34,627 nt of DNA from Chitinilyticum litopenaei DSM 21440 (GCF_000428145.1 NZ_ATZJ01000046.1:1-34627), one strand, 5' to 3'; positions 14,786 to 22,345 are shown, counted from the stretch's first letter. The notes: a model not told the origin generated them from the sequence alone. Program-made: numbers and translations.

Positions 14786-14842
14786 TATGACTCATTGATG
14801 CAGCCCACATCGGTCAAGCCAGCCGGCCCGACCGAACCGGAC

Positions 14843-15862
14843 TCAGCGCGGCAGCAAGGCCTCCACGCATTCGCGCACCAGATGCGGCCCCTTGTAGATC
14901 AGGCCCGAGTAGATCTGCACCAGGCTGGCGCCGGCCTTGATCTTCTCCTGGGCATGCTCGCCCTCCAGAATGCCGCCAACCCCGATGATGGGCACCGCGC
15001 CATCGAGCAGGCCGGCCAGCTCGCGAATCACGTGCGTGGACTTGGTGCGCACCGGCGCGCCGGACAGACCGCCCGCCTCGTTGCCATGCCGCAGGTGTTC
15101 GACACCGGTGCGGGCCAGCGTGGTATTGGTCGCGATCACGCCGTCGATGCGATGCTCGACCAGCAGCCTTGCCACATCCTGAATCTGCTGACCGTCGAGG
15201 TCCGGCGCGATCTTCACCGCCAGCGGCACATAGCGGCCGTGCAGCTGCGCGAGCTTTTCCTGCTCGGCTTTCAGTTGCGCCAGTAGATTACCCAGTTCGT
15301 CAGCCTGCTGCAGCTGGCGCAGATTCTTGGTGTTCGGGCTGGAAATGTTCACCGTCACATAGCTGGCATGCTCGTAAACGCGGCGCAGGCCGATCAGGTA
15401 GTCGTCGGCGGCCTTTTCGATCGGCGTGTCGAAATTCTTGCCGATATTGATGCCGAGCACGCCCCGATAGGCGGATTTCTGCACGTTTTCCAGCAGCGCA
15501 TCGACGCCGTCATTGTTGAAACCCATGCGGTTGATGATGGCCTCGGCTTCCGGCAGGCGAAACAGTCGCGGCTTGGGGTTGCCCGGCTGCGGGCGCGGCG
15601 TGACGGTGCCGATTTCGACAAAGCCGAAACCCAGTTCGCCCAGCGCATCGATGTAGTCGCCATTCTTGTCGAGCCCGGCGGCAAGCCCCACCGGGTTGGG
15701 AAACTCAATGCCCATGACCTTCACCGGGCAGGCCGGCGGCTCGCTGACCGCCACGCGCAGCAGGTTGGCGCTGTGCAGGGCTTTCAGGCCGTTGAGCGCG
15801 GCATAATGCGCACGCTCGGCATCCATCATGAATAAAAAGGGTTTGGCGATCTGGTAAGCCAT
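14843..15862 (-). CDS. pyrD: Dihydroorotate dehydrogenase (quinone), class 2
   Basis: 339 residues, typical for the class 2 membrane-associated enzyme of pyrimidine synthesis, which oxidises dihydroorotate to orotate with FMN and passes electrons to ubiquinone. The N-terminal helices (AKPFLFMMDAERAHYAAL) form the quinone-binding extension that class 1 lacks. The catalytic Ser is in VNISSPNTKNLRQLQ at about residue 174. The FMN phosphate site is in the C-terminal PIIGVGGILEGEHAQEKI region. The gene begins seven bases after the folD stop, so the two are probably co-transcribed from the folD side. Confidence 0.97.
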   Translation of the reverse strand: MAYQIAKPFLFMMDAERAHYAALNGLKALHSANLLRVAVSEPPACPVKVMGIEFPNPVGLAAGLDKNGDYIDALGELGFGFVEIGTVTPRPQPGNPKPRLFRLPEAEAIINRMGFNNDGVDALLENVQKSAYRGVLGINIGKNFDTPIEKAADDYLIGLRRVYEHASYVTVNISSPNTKNLRQLQQADELGNLLAQLKAEQEKLAQLHGRYVPLAVKIAPDLDGQQIQDVARLLVEHRIDGVIATNTTLARTGVEHLRHGNEAGGLSGAPVRTKSTHVIRELAGLLDGAVPIIGVGGILEGEHAQEKIKAGASLVQIYSGLIYKGPHLVRECVEALLPR

Positions 15863-15869
15863 TGTGCGA

Positions 15870-16724
15870 TTACCCCCGACGCTTTTCGCAAGCGTCGATG
15901 GTGTTCTGCATCAGCGTGGCGACCGTCATCAGGCCGACACCGCCCGGCACCGGCGTAATCCACGCGGCGCGTTCCTTGGCGGTGTCGAATTCCACGTCGC
16001 CGCACAGCTTGCCGTTTTCAAGGCGGTTGATGCCCACGTCAATCACCACCGCGCCTTCCTTGATCCACTCGCCCTTCACGAAGTTGGGGATGCCAACACC
16101 AGCCACCACCACATCCGCGCCGCGTACCTTGTCGGCCAGGTCCTTGGTTTTGCTGTGGCACACCGTCACGGTGGCGCGCGCCAGCAGCAATTCCAGCGCC
16201 TGCGGGCGGCCAACGATATTGGACGCACCAATCACCACGGCATCCTTGCCGACCAGATCAATGCCGGTCTTTTCCAGCAGCGTCATCACGCCGCGCGGGG
16301 TGCACGGGCGCAGCAGCGGCATTTTCAGCGTCAGACGCCCGATGTTGTAGGGGTGGAAACCATCGACATCCTTGTTCGGGTCGATCAGCTCGATGATCTT
16401 GTCGCCATCCAGATGTTTCGGCAGCGGCAGCTGCACCAGGATGCCATCGACGTCGTCGTCGGCGTTCAGCCTGGCGACCAGATCGAGCAGCTCCTGCTCG
16501 GAGGTTTCCGCCGGCAGGTCAAACGCCAGCGAACGGATGCCGGCGTTTTCGCACTGGCGCTTCTTGTTGCCAACATAGACCTGCGAAGCCGGATCGGAGC
16601 CGACCAGGATCACGGCCAGCTGCGGCGCCGGTTTGCCTGCCGCGACACGGGCATCGACACGCGCACGCACGGCGGTGATCAGTTCCTGGGAAATCGCCTT
16701 GCCATCAAGGATCTGGGCGGTCAT
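15870..16724 (-). CDS. folD: Methylenetetrahydrofolate dehydrogenase/cyclohydrolase
   Basis: 284 residues, the normal length. FolD converts 5,10-methylene-THF to 10-formyl-THF in one-carbon metabolism, using NADP. The active-site Tyr50 and Lys54 lie in SQVYVGNKKRQCE. DGILVQLPLPKHL and the cofactor-binding VVIGASNIVGRP are intact, and the end PVPGGVGLMTVATLMQNT is typical. The start at 16724 has GGAGAG four bases upstream. The open frame continues far upstream through two tRNA genes, which is chance. It precedes pyrD on the same strand, and the tRNA cluster is divergent from it. Confidence 0.97.
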   Translation of the reverse strand: MTAQILDGKAISQELITAVRARVDARVAAGKPAPQLAVILVGSDPASQVYVGNKKRQCENAGIRSLAFDLPAETSEQELLDLVARLNADDDVDGILVQLPLPKHLDGDKIIELIDPNKDVDGFHPYNIGRLTLKMPLLRPCTPRGVMTLLEKTGIDLVGKDAVVIGASNIVGRPQALELLLARATVTVCHSKTKDLADKVRGADVVVAGVGIPNFVKGEWIKEGAVVIDVGINRLENGKLCGDVEFDTAKERAAWITPVPGGVGLMTVATLMQNTIDACEKRRG

Positions 16725-16805
16725 CAAGCTCTCCGGTATGGGTGAAAATTGGCCGTGATTTTCGCACTTCCCGCGCCAACGCTCAATGTTTGCGTGGCCA
16801 AGGGC

Positions 16806-16835
16806 TTGACCACCGCAAAAAAGTCGCGCTATAGT
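16806..16835 (+). promoter_or_regulatory. Promoter of the tRNA cluster
   Basis: TTGACC (16806-16811) and TATAGT (16830-16835) are separated by 18 bases and are followed by a GC-rich discriminator, with tRNA-Pro starting 12 bases further on. This is a near-consensus sigma-70 promoter of the stable-RNA type. Confidence 0.75.
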
Positions 16836-16847
16836 TCGGCCTCTGTT

Positions 16848-16924
16848 CGGGGCGTAGCGCAGTCTGGTAGCGCACCTGTTTTGGGAACAGGGGGTCGTGA
16901 GTTCGAATCCCACCGCCCCGACCA
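16848..16924 (+). tRNA. tRNA-Pro (anticodon TGG)
   Basis: A full cloverleaf: acceptor CGGGGCG pairs with CGCCCCG, the anticodon stem CCTGT/ACAGG encloses the loop TTTGGGA with anticodon TGG at 16882-16884, and the T-arm GTGAGTTCGAATCCCAC is complete. The discriminator A and the CCA end are encoded. It is the first of three tandem tRNAs. Confidence 0.97.
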
Positions 16925-16945
16925 GAACGCTATGTCGCAGACGAC

Positions 16946-17022
16946 GTGCCCGTAGCTCAACTGGATAGAGCAACGGCCTTCTAAGCCGTAGGTTACAGGT
17001 TCGATTCCTGTCGGGTGCGCCA
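16946..17022 (+). tRNA. tRNA-Arg (anticodon TCT)
   Basis: The cloverleaf has anticodon stem ACGGC/GCCGT around the loop CTTCTAA, giving anticodon TCT (reads AGA/AGG). The acceptor stem GTGCCCG/CGGGTGC contains two neighbouring G-T wobble pairs. CCA is encoded. It lies 21 bases after tRNA-Pro and is probably on the same transcript. Confidence 0.96.
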
Positions 17023-17035
17023 AACGCCCGGCAGC

Positions 17036-17063
17036 TTGCAAAAAACGCCGGCATCGTTATAAT
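17036..17063 (+). promoter_or_regulatory. Candidate promoter for tRNA-His
   Basis: TTGCAA (17036-17041) and a perfect TATAAT (17058-17063) with a 16-base spacer lie just upstream of tRNA-His, suggesting a second start inside the cluster. Confidence 0.5.
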
Positions 17064-17081
17064 GCCGCACCGGTTTCAGCG

Positions 17082-17157
17082 GTGGCTGTAGCTCAGTTGG
17101 TAGAGTCCAGGATTGTGATTCCTGTTGTCGTGGGTTCGAGCCCCATCAGCCACCCCA
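17082..17157 (+). tRNA. tRNA-His (anticodon GTG)
   Basis: The cloverleaf has acceptor GTGGCTG/CAGCCAC, anticodon stem CAGGA/TCCTG and loop TTGTGAT with anticodon GTG. The extra 5' G typical of tRNA-His (17081) faces the discriminator C (17154), and CCA is encoded. A terminator follows directly. Confidence 0.97.
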
Positions 17158-17162
17158 AATAA

Positions 17163-17199
17163 AACAAGGCCCTGGAGAAATCCGGGGCCTTGTTGCTTT
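17163..17199 (+). terminator. Intrinsic terminator after tRNA-His
   Basis: AACAAGGCCC (17163-17172) pairs with GGGCCTTGTT (17185-17194) around a 12-base loop, followed by a T-rich stretch. It ends the tRNA transcript. Confidence 0.85.
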
Positions 17200-17248
17200 C
17201 CGGCACTCGAAGCCATGCAGGCACCATGCAGGCAAAATCTGCAGCGCC

Positions 17249-17890
17249 CTACCCAGCCATACCATTGGATAGAAGCTCCCACTCGAATTTCTGCCGGGCC
17301 TCCCGCAGCAAAAGCAAATCATCCTCCGGCCATTCGCCCTCCTCCAGCTGTTTGCCTGCTGCGCTATAGAAATGCACGCCCTTGAAATGCACGCCCTTGC
17401 TTCTGCGCAGATGCAGCCTGGCTAGCTCGACCCGCTCCACCCCGCCGCCACACTTCCGGCACAGCCCGGTCCAGCCAGCGTGTGCAAACGCATCCGGCTT
17501 TGCCGCCGAGCCGCAACTCAGACAACAGGGCACTTGCCGCGCAGCCAATAGCGCCGTTCTTTCCGCTTCTTCCTGCAGCAGCACGGCATACGCCGCCAGC
17601 AAACCCGACATGCGCGCAAACGCGCCACGCCGCCGCAGCAGCCGGAACCAACGCCCCTTGCTGGCCACCAAACGCTGCTGCCGCTGATGCAGCTCACGTA
17701 CCACCTGCAGCCCGGCATCGTCAAACTGCTCGAACAGCGTGTGACGGTCGCAGCAATCGCACCAGCCCGGCTGCGTGCAAAGGCGATAGGTTTTGCCATG
17801 GTCAGCCCGGTAGCGCGACGCTCCCTGCCCAAGCGGAAGACCGGCACGAAACCCGCAGTGATGGCAGTGCAGCTCGTCGAGATACGCCAC
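17249..17890 (-). CDS. Hypothetical protein with paired Cys/His zinc-binding motifs
   Basis: 213 residues, not recognised. The N-terminus has CHHCGF (residues 9-14) and GWCDCCDRHTLF (about 42-53), which could bind one zinc. A second set follows in the C-terminal half, CCLSCGSAAK and GLCRKCGGGVERVE, like a zinc ribbon. An Arg/Leu-rich helical region lies between them. The end, LHLRRSKGVHFKGVHFYSAAG, contains a short duplicated phrase, KGVHFKGVHF. The gene starts four bases after the stop of the gene at 17894-18403, so the pair forms an operon and probably acts together. Nucleic-acid or protein binding is a guess from the zinc motifs. Confidence 0.65.
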   Translation of the reverse strand: MAYLDELHCHHCGFRAGLPLGQGASRYRADHGKTYRLCTQPGWCDCCDRHTLFEQFDDAGLQVVRELHQRQQRLVASKGRWFRLLRRRGAFARMSGLLAAYAVLLQEEAERTALLAARQVPCCLSCGSAAKPDAFAHAGWTGLCRKCGGGVERVELARLHLRRSKGVHFKGVHFYSAAGKQLEEGEWPEDDLLLLREARQKFEWELLSNGMAG

Positions 17891-17893
17891 CGC

Positions 17894-18403
17894 CTACCGC
17901 TCCGGCCCCAGCGTAAACGCACCAGCGGCACGCAGCGCCGTATAGCGTTCGGCATACTGTTTGCGGTAGTTGCCACCGAGCATTGCTCTCTCTTCCACCA
18001 GTCCGTCGCACACCCAGCGGCCGCCCAGCGCCATCACCCCCGTCCGGAACACCACACCGGAATAACCGCCAGCCATCTCGCTCAGCCGTTCGGTCAGCCC
18101 CAGCACCCCCAGCGCGGCATCACAATCCAGTGGCAGCAGCACCGAATATGCACGCGTGTCTTTCAGATACACCCAGCGGCCAAAGCGCAGGCTGGCAATG
18201 GCATCGAGCATGTCCATATCCGCATCCGGATTGGCATCACGATATGCGGCCAGCGTAGCGCGGTCGGCGCCAAACCGCGCGCGCCCAATCACCAGCCACT
18301 GCGCCGTGCGCTTCCCCTTCTTCTCGTCCTCGCTCAGCAGCGTCGCCAGAAACGCCATATAGGCATCGATAAAGCGATGCGCCAGTTCAGAATCAATCAC
18401 CAT
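17894..18403 (-). CDS. Hypothetical cytoplasmic protein
   Basis: 169 residues from the ATG at 18403, chosen because GAGAGAG lies upstream; a longer frame to 18436 is open but unsupported. No signal or membrane segment is seen. Notable stretches are SELAHRFIDAYMAFLATLLS near the start and RGAFTLGPER-like residues at the end (AAGAFTLGPER). I do not recognise the family. It is the first gene of a two-gene unit with the zinc-motif protein at 17249-17890; only three bases separate them. The genes follow the tRNA-His terminator on the opposite strand, next to a repeat element, and could be part of an acquired segment. Confidence 0.65.
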   Translation of the reverse strand: MVIDSELAHRFIDAYMAFLATLLSEDEKKGKRTAQWLVIGRARFGADRATLAAYRDANPDADMDMLDAIASLRFGRWVYLKDTRAYSVLLPLDCDAALGVLGLTERLSEMAGGYSGVVFRTGVMALGGRWVCDGLVEERAMLGGNYRKQYAERYTALRAAGAFTLGPER

Positions 18404-18424
18404 GTTTGCTCTCTCGCAAAAAGA

Positions 18425-18540
18425 CCTGATCAGCAAGCATTTTAAGCTTTCATGTCGTCATGCAGGCGAATACCGTAATCCAGAAGGTTTAACGAAGCCT
18501 GTGCCATCTGGATGCCGGCCTTCGCCGGCATGACGAGCTA
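18425..18540. repeat. REP-type element, decayed copy
   Basis: Starts CCTGATCAGCAAG, close to the IS1595-like end at 116-124, and holds two facing palindromes. The second is intact (ATGCCGGC-CTTC-GCCGGCAT, 18512-18531, ending CATGACGA); the first, near 18454-18482, is degenerate. No clear right end or target duplication is visible. Confidence 0.6.
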
Positions 18541-18566
18541 TTCATAGCATTGCCCCTCTCTTGGGC

Positions 18567-18787
18567 TTGCTGCCGGCAGGGCTGTGCTGCGCGGCGAGGC
18601 GGTCGCGAAGACGAACAGCGTTTTGACTCGGCAGGCGATTTCGGTTCGCGCCTCCACCGAAGGTAACGCCAGAGGCGGAATTGATAAACAGCAGCACCAG
18701 TTCGGTGACCTAATCGCTGTTGATGCCATCGTCGCGCAGCAGGTTGCAGAGAATCCAGAATTTCTGGGCAATGTCGTTATTGACCAT
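18567..18787 (-). pseudogene. Relic of type I restriction methylase hsdM (N-terminal part)
   Basis: Reading from the ATG at 18787, the frame gives MVNNDIAQKFWILCNLLRDD, then GINSD, a TAG, then VTELVLLFINSASG. This is the conserved start of HsdM, in which the stop replaces the Tyr of the DYVTELxxLLF block. After about 40 residues the homology is lost and the frame ends near 18567. The rest of hsdM and all of hsdS and hsdR are absent. AGGAAAATACCC precedes the ATG, so the 5' end is intact while the body is deleted. It lies next to hipBA and repeats, as expected for decayed accessory DNA. Confidence 0.65.
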
Positions 18788-18788
18788 G

Positions 18789-18835
18789 GGTATTTTCCTG
18801 CAGCCATTTAAGGCAAAGGGCTGCACGGCAATACC
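18789..18835. repeat. Dispersed GGTAT/ATACC palindrome, copy 2
   Basis: GGTAT (18789-18793) pairs with ATACC (18831-18835), and the inner stem CTGCAGCC/GGGCTGCA is the best-paired copy in the window. The left edge abuts the start codon of the hsdM relic, so the relic's ribosome binding site lies inside the repeat. Confidence 0.7.
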
Positions 18836-18860
18836 CTCGCATTGCAAATGGCGCATTGCG

Positions 18861-20108
18861 TCATGTAGACGCCAGTCGCGCCGCATTGGCGGTGATGCAG
18901 GCGGCGAGCTGTTGCTGCGTGGCGGCGCGGATGGGGTAATTCAGCGCATGCACGGCGAAGGTCTCGGCCACGGCCAGTTGCTGGGCTATGGTCTGCCCGG
19001 CCCAGCGTGTATCGAGCGAATTGTGGGTAGCCAGTTGCAGCAGATGGGCGCGGTTGATATTGAGCGCCTCGCCGCAGACGTCCATCTGGTGGCAGCCCGC
19101 CAGCCCCGCACAGAAGGTGAGGTCGTAGGCCGGCGACAGCACCCAGCGGCGGTCTTGCCCCAACAGGTAGCTGAGATTTTTCGGGTGGTCGTCGCGGTTG
19201 TTGAACAGCACGTTGAACACCGTGCGCTGATAGGCCTTCTGCACTTCGCGCTCGTCGCGGGTGAGAAAGCGCGTGGCGCGCAGAAACGTCGTGTAATCCA
19301 CCGAGCCGGGCAGGCGGAAATCGGCGTGCAACAGGCCGGCCAGCGTGTGCGTGGGAATGCGCAGCTGAGCAGCGCCTGCACCTCCCACATCAAAGCGCGC
19401 GACACCAAACGCAGCCAGCTGCGGGCTGAGATCAAAATACTGCGTGGCGGGGATGTCGAGGCCACAAGCACGCGCCAGCTGCGCATACAGATGCTCGATG
19501 GCGCAGACTTCCTTGTGCTCGTTTTGCGCCTGAAATTTCACCAGCCAGGGCGCACTGCCCGTGAAGGGCTGCGTGCTCAGCTGCCCGCTGGTCTGGTCGT
19601 AATGCACCAGCACCTTGGGGCGCGCGCCATGCGGCGAGCCGCCCATGAGCGCCAGTTGCCCGAGAATGGCGCTGTCTTCACCACTGAGCTGTACCTGAGC
19701 CTGCTGGGCCAGGTTAAGCAAGTGCACATCATCACTGGGCAGGTCATTGGCACTGGCCGGCTGAAAGCTGAGCGCCCCCATGGCGTGCTGGCCGATGAAG
19801 GAAAGCCGGTCGAGCACCGAGGCGCGCACCAGGTCGACACCATTCTGACGGAACAACCGGTCCATCAAAAGCAGACCCCAGCCATCGGGCAGCGCATCGG
19901 CAATCAGCCCCGGCAGGCGCAGCTGGCAGGCGGGAAAATCGCTGTAGGCAGCGGCCTGCAGTTTCAGATGGCGCGGCGACAATTCCAGCCCTTGCGCCAG
20001 CGCCTCGGGGCTGTATTCGAACAGCAGCCTGCGGCCATCGTCGGCCAGCGTGGCCAGCTGCCAGCGCTCGCCCCAGCCCTCGTACCAGACCTCGACCTTT
20101 TTAAGCAT
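18861..20108 (-). CDS. hipA: HipA-type serine/threonine kinase toxin
   Basis: 415 residues. HipA toxins are kinases; in E. coli the enzyme phosphorylates glutamyl-tRNA synthetase and causes growth arrest and persistence. This protein has the N-terminal subdomain (LKKVEVWYEG...), the core motif GGSPHGARPKVLV (about 190), the ATP-region lysine in WLVKFQAQNEHKE, the catalytic loop NRDDHPKNLSYLL (about 303-315, usual form HxDRHxxN-like), and the metal-binding Asp in LSPAYDLTF. All key parts seem present, so it should be active. The ATG overlaps the end of hipB by eight bases, giving coupled translation. A longer frame to 20228 lies inside hipB and is discarded. Confidence 0.93.
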   Translation of the reverse strand: MLKKVEVWYEGWGERWQLATLADDGRRLLFEYSPEALAQGLELSPRHLKLQAAAYSDFPACQLRLPGLIADALPDGWGLLLMDRLFRQNGVDLVRASVLDRLSFIGQHAMGALSFQPASANDLPSDDVHLLNLAQQAQVQLSGEDSAILGQLALMGGSPHGARPKVLVHYDQTSGQLSTQPFTGSAPWLVKFQAQNEHKEVCAIEHLYAQLARACGLDIPATQYFDLSPQLAAFGVARFDVGGAGAAQLRIPTHTLAGLLHADFRLPGSVDYTTFLRATRFLTRDEREVQKAYQRTVFNVLFNNRDDHPKNLSYLLGQDRRWVLSPAYDLTFCAGLAGCHQMDVCGEALNINRAHLLQLATHNSLDTRWAGQTIAQQLAVAETFAVHALNYPIRAATQQQLAACITANAARLAST

Positions 20109-20427
20109 GCTTTTTCGCCTGCCTGGTTTTGCTGGGGGCGCGTTTGCGCTCGGCCAGCTGGGCGCGCTCCAGCTGGGCAATCGACGTGGTGAGCTGCAGC
20201 TCGAACAAGCCGGCCAGCTCGTCGGCAAGCCCCAGCGCCATCACGATGCGAATGGTGGATTCCAGCGAGGCGATGCCCTTGCCCTCCAGATTCTTCACCG
20301 TGCCGGGCGCCACGCCGGCGCGTTCGGCCAGGTCTTTCTGTGTGAGTGCCTGCACCAGGCGCTGGCGTTTGAGCCGCAGGCCCAGTTCGGCGCAGATTTC
20401 CTGATGCGAGGCAAAAGTAAAGTCCAA
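20101..20427 (-). CDS. hipB: HipB-type antitoxin, XRE-family regulator
   Basis: 108 residues with an XRE helix-turn-helix at about residues 14-70: LGLRLKRQRLVQALTQKDLAERAGVAPGTVKNLEGKG, covering the family pattern of helices 1-4, shown here as adjoining blocks. The basic C-terminal tail (AERKRAPSKTRQAKKHA) may contact HipA or DNA. HipB neutralises HipA and represses the operon. The frame starts with TTG (20425-20427), supported by AAGGGG about eight bases upstream and by the absence of an ATG before the conserved part. The gene sits directly before hipA and overlaps it. The protein is longer than E. coli HipB, which has 88 residues. Confidence 0.88.
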   Translation of the reverse strand: MDFTFASHQEICAELGLRLKRQRLVQALTQKDLAERAGVAPGTVKNLEGKGIASLESTIRIVMALGLADELAGLFELQLTTSIAQLERAQLAERKRAPSKTRQAKKHA

Positions 20428-20444
20428 AATAACACCCCTTAAGC

Positions 20445-20474
20445 AGAATAAAGCATTTTTATGAACATTATTCT
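20445..20474. promoter_or_regulatory. Possible HipB operator
   Basis: AGAATAA (20445-20451) and TTATTCT (20468-20474) form a 7-bp inverted repeat with a 16-base spacer in the AT-rich region 18 bases upstream of hipB. Its place fits autoregulation by HipB; the arms differ from the E. coli TATCC-N8-GGATA operator. Confidence 0.4.
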
Positions 20475-21241
20475 AACTCTTATCAGTACACCAAACCAGA
20501 CAATCAGAACTAAAGGACAACATCACAACCCTTAAATACATAAACAAAGATCAAGAGCCATAAAAACAACCCATATAAAAAGCACACGGGTTTCCGGACC
20601 CTGCTCCCGATTGGGCTTGCAGAGCCAATCGCTTTGCGTGCCCTTGCCATCACACTCCACACCGCAGCCCACCGCCAAGCTCCGCGCGAGCGCCTCGCCA
20701 AACCGACGCAGCTCGATCAGGGTGGTGCTGGAGTCGGGCAAAGAGCTGTTCTGCCGTGCCTGTCAGCAGAACCAGCAAGGCTGAATGCCCAGTCAGAAAG
20801 CCAGAATGGCTTGAAGAATTCACGCGCGGCTACTCGGCATGCCACATCTCGCCAGCTTTACGCAAAAACACTTCATGCAAAAGTAAGCTGCTTATGTCAC
20901 TGCTTCAGAATCGTCATTCCCGCGTACGCGGGAATCCAGATGAGGGTGTGAAATCAAGCTTTGCTCTGGATGCCCGCCTTCGCGGGCATGACGAAAAAAG
21001 GGTTTCTGAAAGAGAGACATGATCAGGAAAAGTAATGGCCTTGCCGTCATGGAAGCTACGGGACGGAGCACACGCCCCCCGACCCTGAGCGGGCGAATGC
21101 CGAAGCACCCGCCGCTCAGTCAGTAGCTCTTGCGGATGGTTTGGCTTCAGTGCAAACGCAGCGCCATCACCCCGGCAGAAACAACACACCGGATTAAGCC
21201 CCCGCAATCTCGCCCATACTGCATGGCCAGCAATTTTGGCA
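20475..21241. other. Gene-poor region with REP element
   Basis: About 770 bases without a firmly supported gene. The first 130 bases are AT-rich and may include hipBA promoter elements. A minus-strand frame at 20532-20741 has a protein-like stretch (LIELRRFGEALARSLAVGCG, then VECDGKGTQSDWLCKPNREQ) but no ATG or ribosome binding site and only a TTG start. It may be a gene remnant. A REP element occupies 20911-20994. Nothing was recognised in 21028-21241. Confidence 0.45.
20911..20994. repeat. REP pair (two facing palindromes)
   Basis: CGTCATTCCCGCGTACGCGGGAATCC is represented by arms ATTCCCGCG and CGCGGGAAT at 20916-20934. A second palindrome, ATGCCCGC-CTTC-GCGGGCAT, lies at 20969-20989, in inverted orientation relative to the first. 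GATCAGG at 21021-21027 may be the right end of an older MITE of the CCTGATTAG family. Confidence 0.75.
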
Positions 21242-21288
21242 GGTATATCGATGCAACCAATAGCAGAAAATGGCTACAGCGACATACC
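21242..21288. repeat. Dispersed GGTAT/ATACC palindrome, copy 3
   Basis: GGTAT (21242-21246) pairs with ATACC (21284-21288), with exactly ten bases on each side before the inner CCA/TGG stem. It lies ten bases past the stop codon of the minus-strand metallo-beta-lactamase-fold gene. Confidence 0.7.
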
Positions 21289-21297
21289 TGTCAATAA

Positions 21298-22230
21298 TCA
21301 GGGCTGATGCCCAAGCCTTACCTCGATGGCCGGATGCCGCGCCACCAGCGCCTTCAATTGCTGCAGGCTGCTGCGATTGAGCAACTGGTCGCGGGTATAG
21401 TCACCCGGCTCGACGCCATGCTCCCACCCCCAGCGCGTGTGGCTGACGTCGCCGGTGAGCAGCACCGGGCCTTGCAGCGTGCGCACCAGGTAGGCGGTAC
21501 TGCCCGTGGTATGTCCTGGCGCGGCAATGGCGAAGACACTGCCGTCGGCAAACACATCGATCACGCCAGCGGGCACACCGTCGCGGCCCGCTGCAAACGG
21601 CCACTCATGCTGGGCCGGGCGACCTGCCAGCAAGGCATCCGTAGCTGCGCGCATCATGTCGGGCATGGCGTGCTGCTCGGCCAGCTCGCCGGGCCCGGCA
21701 TGGATCGGCACATCCCGCGCCAGCGCCGGAAGGCCGGTAATGTGGTCCAGATGCAGATGGGTCAGAAACACCCCCCTGACCTGCCCACCAAGCTCCGCCA
21801 CCACTGACTCGGCATCTCGGCGCAACTGCAGGCGCGGGATGTTCAGCATTTGCTGCAGCTCACTGCTGATTCCGAATTTGCTCGGTGTCTTGAGCAGTTG
21901 CGCCGATACGCCGGTGTCCACCAGGAACACACCGAATTTCGGATGGCGCAGCACGTGCAGATACACCTGGATCGGCTCGGGGCGGTCGGCAAGCCCGGCG
22001 GCCACGGCCTGCGGATCCTTCAGATTGAGCAGGCCCGACAGCGGCACAACCCAGTCGGCACTGGCAACGGTCTGCAACTCGACCGGGCCGGGCGTGGCCA
22101 GCGCGGCTTCCATGGCCGCCGCCGACGCGGGCTTGCCCAGCGCGGCGGACTGGACCGGGTGCGAGGTGGTGCTGCACGCGGCCAGAAGGCCGGCCAGCAG
22201 GAGCGAAATAAGACGAGTAGCGGATTTCAT
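21298..22230 (-). CDS. Metallo-beta-lactamase-fold lipoprotein
   Basis: 310 residues. A lipoprotein signal (SLLLAGLLAAC, Cys19) is followed by a metallo-hydrolase domain. The zinc motif is FLTHLHLDHITGLP (about residues 154-167), a further ligand His is in IAAPGHTTGS, the bridging Asp in LLTGDVSHTRWG, and a last His near the end in RLGHQP. The layout, with VFLVDTGVSAQLL early, resembles AiiA-type lactonases and related hydrolases. Export as a lipoprotein would place the activity in the periplasm or outer membrane. The substrate is unknown; lactone cleavage is only a suggestion. It is divergent from a LysR regulator, which probably controls it. Confidence 0.85.
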   Translation of the reverse strand: MKSATRLISLLLAGLLAACSTTSHPVQSAALGKPASAAAMEAALATPGPVELQTVASADWVVPLSGLLNLKDPQAVAAGLADRPEPIQVYLHVLRHPKFGVFLVDTGVSAQLLKTPSKFGISSELQQMLNIPRLQLRRDAESVVAELGGQVRGVFLTHLHLDHITGLPALARDVPIHAGPGELAEQHAMPDMMRAATDALLAGRPAQHEWPFAAGRDGVPAGVIDVFADGSVFAIAAPGHTTGSTAYLVRTLQGPVLLTGDVSHTRWGWEHGVEPGDYTRDQLLNRSSLQQLKALVARHPAIEVRLGHQP

Positions 22231-22301
22231 GTGGATACCCCGTGACAGGAAACAAGGACGCTGGCATCGTTACACATCCGATAATAAGCAGACAATTCGC
22301 T

Positions 22302-22327
22302 AAATTTGGATAAACCCATCCATATTT
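22302..22327. promoter_or_regulatory. Probable LysR binding site
   Basis: AAATTTGGAT and ATCCATATTT form a 10-bp inverted repeat with one mismatch and a six-base spacer in the 115-base gap between the divergent hydrolase and lysR genes. An AT-rich dyad just upstream of lysR is the expected site of LysR autoregulation and activation of the divergent gene. Confidence 0.6.
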
Positions 22328-22345
22328 GCATGACATGGAGAAGAC

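Noticed and set aside
16725..17054. Upstream extension of the folD frame
   Set aside because: It runs through the tRNA-Pro and tRNA-Arg genes. Its PxGIEPV-like peptides are well-known false translations of tRNA DNA, and FolD homologues start at 16724.
20532..20741. A small minus-strand gene with a protein-like Cys/Lys/Asp stretch
   Set aside because: No ATG, no ribosome binding site, and a preceding stop eight codons upstream of the TTG. It was kept as a possible remnant in the region note rather than called as a gene.
20914..21207. Open frame on the minus strand crossing the REP pair
   Set aside because: Contains the CPRRRASR-type peptide that results from translating REP DNA; not a gene.
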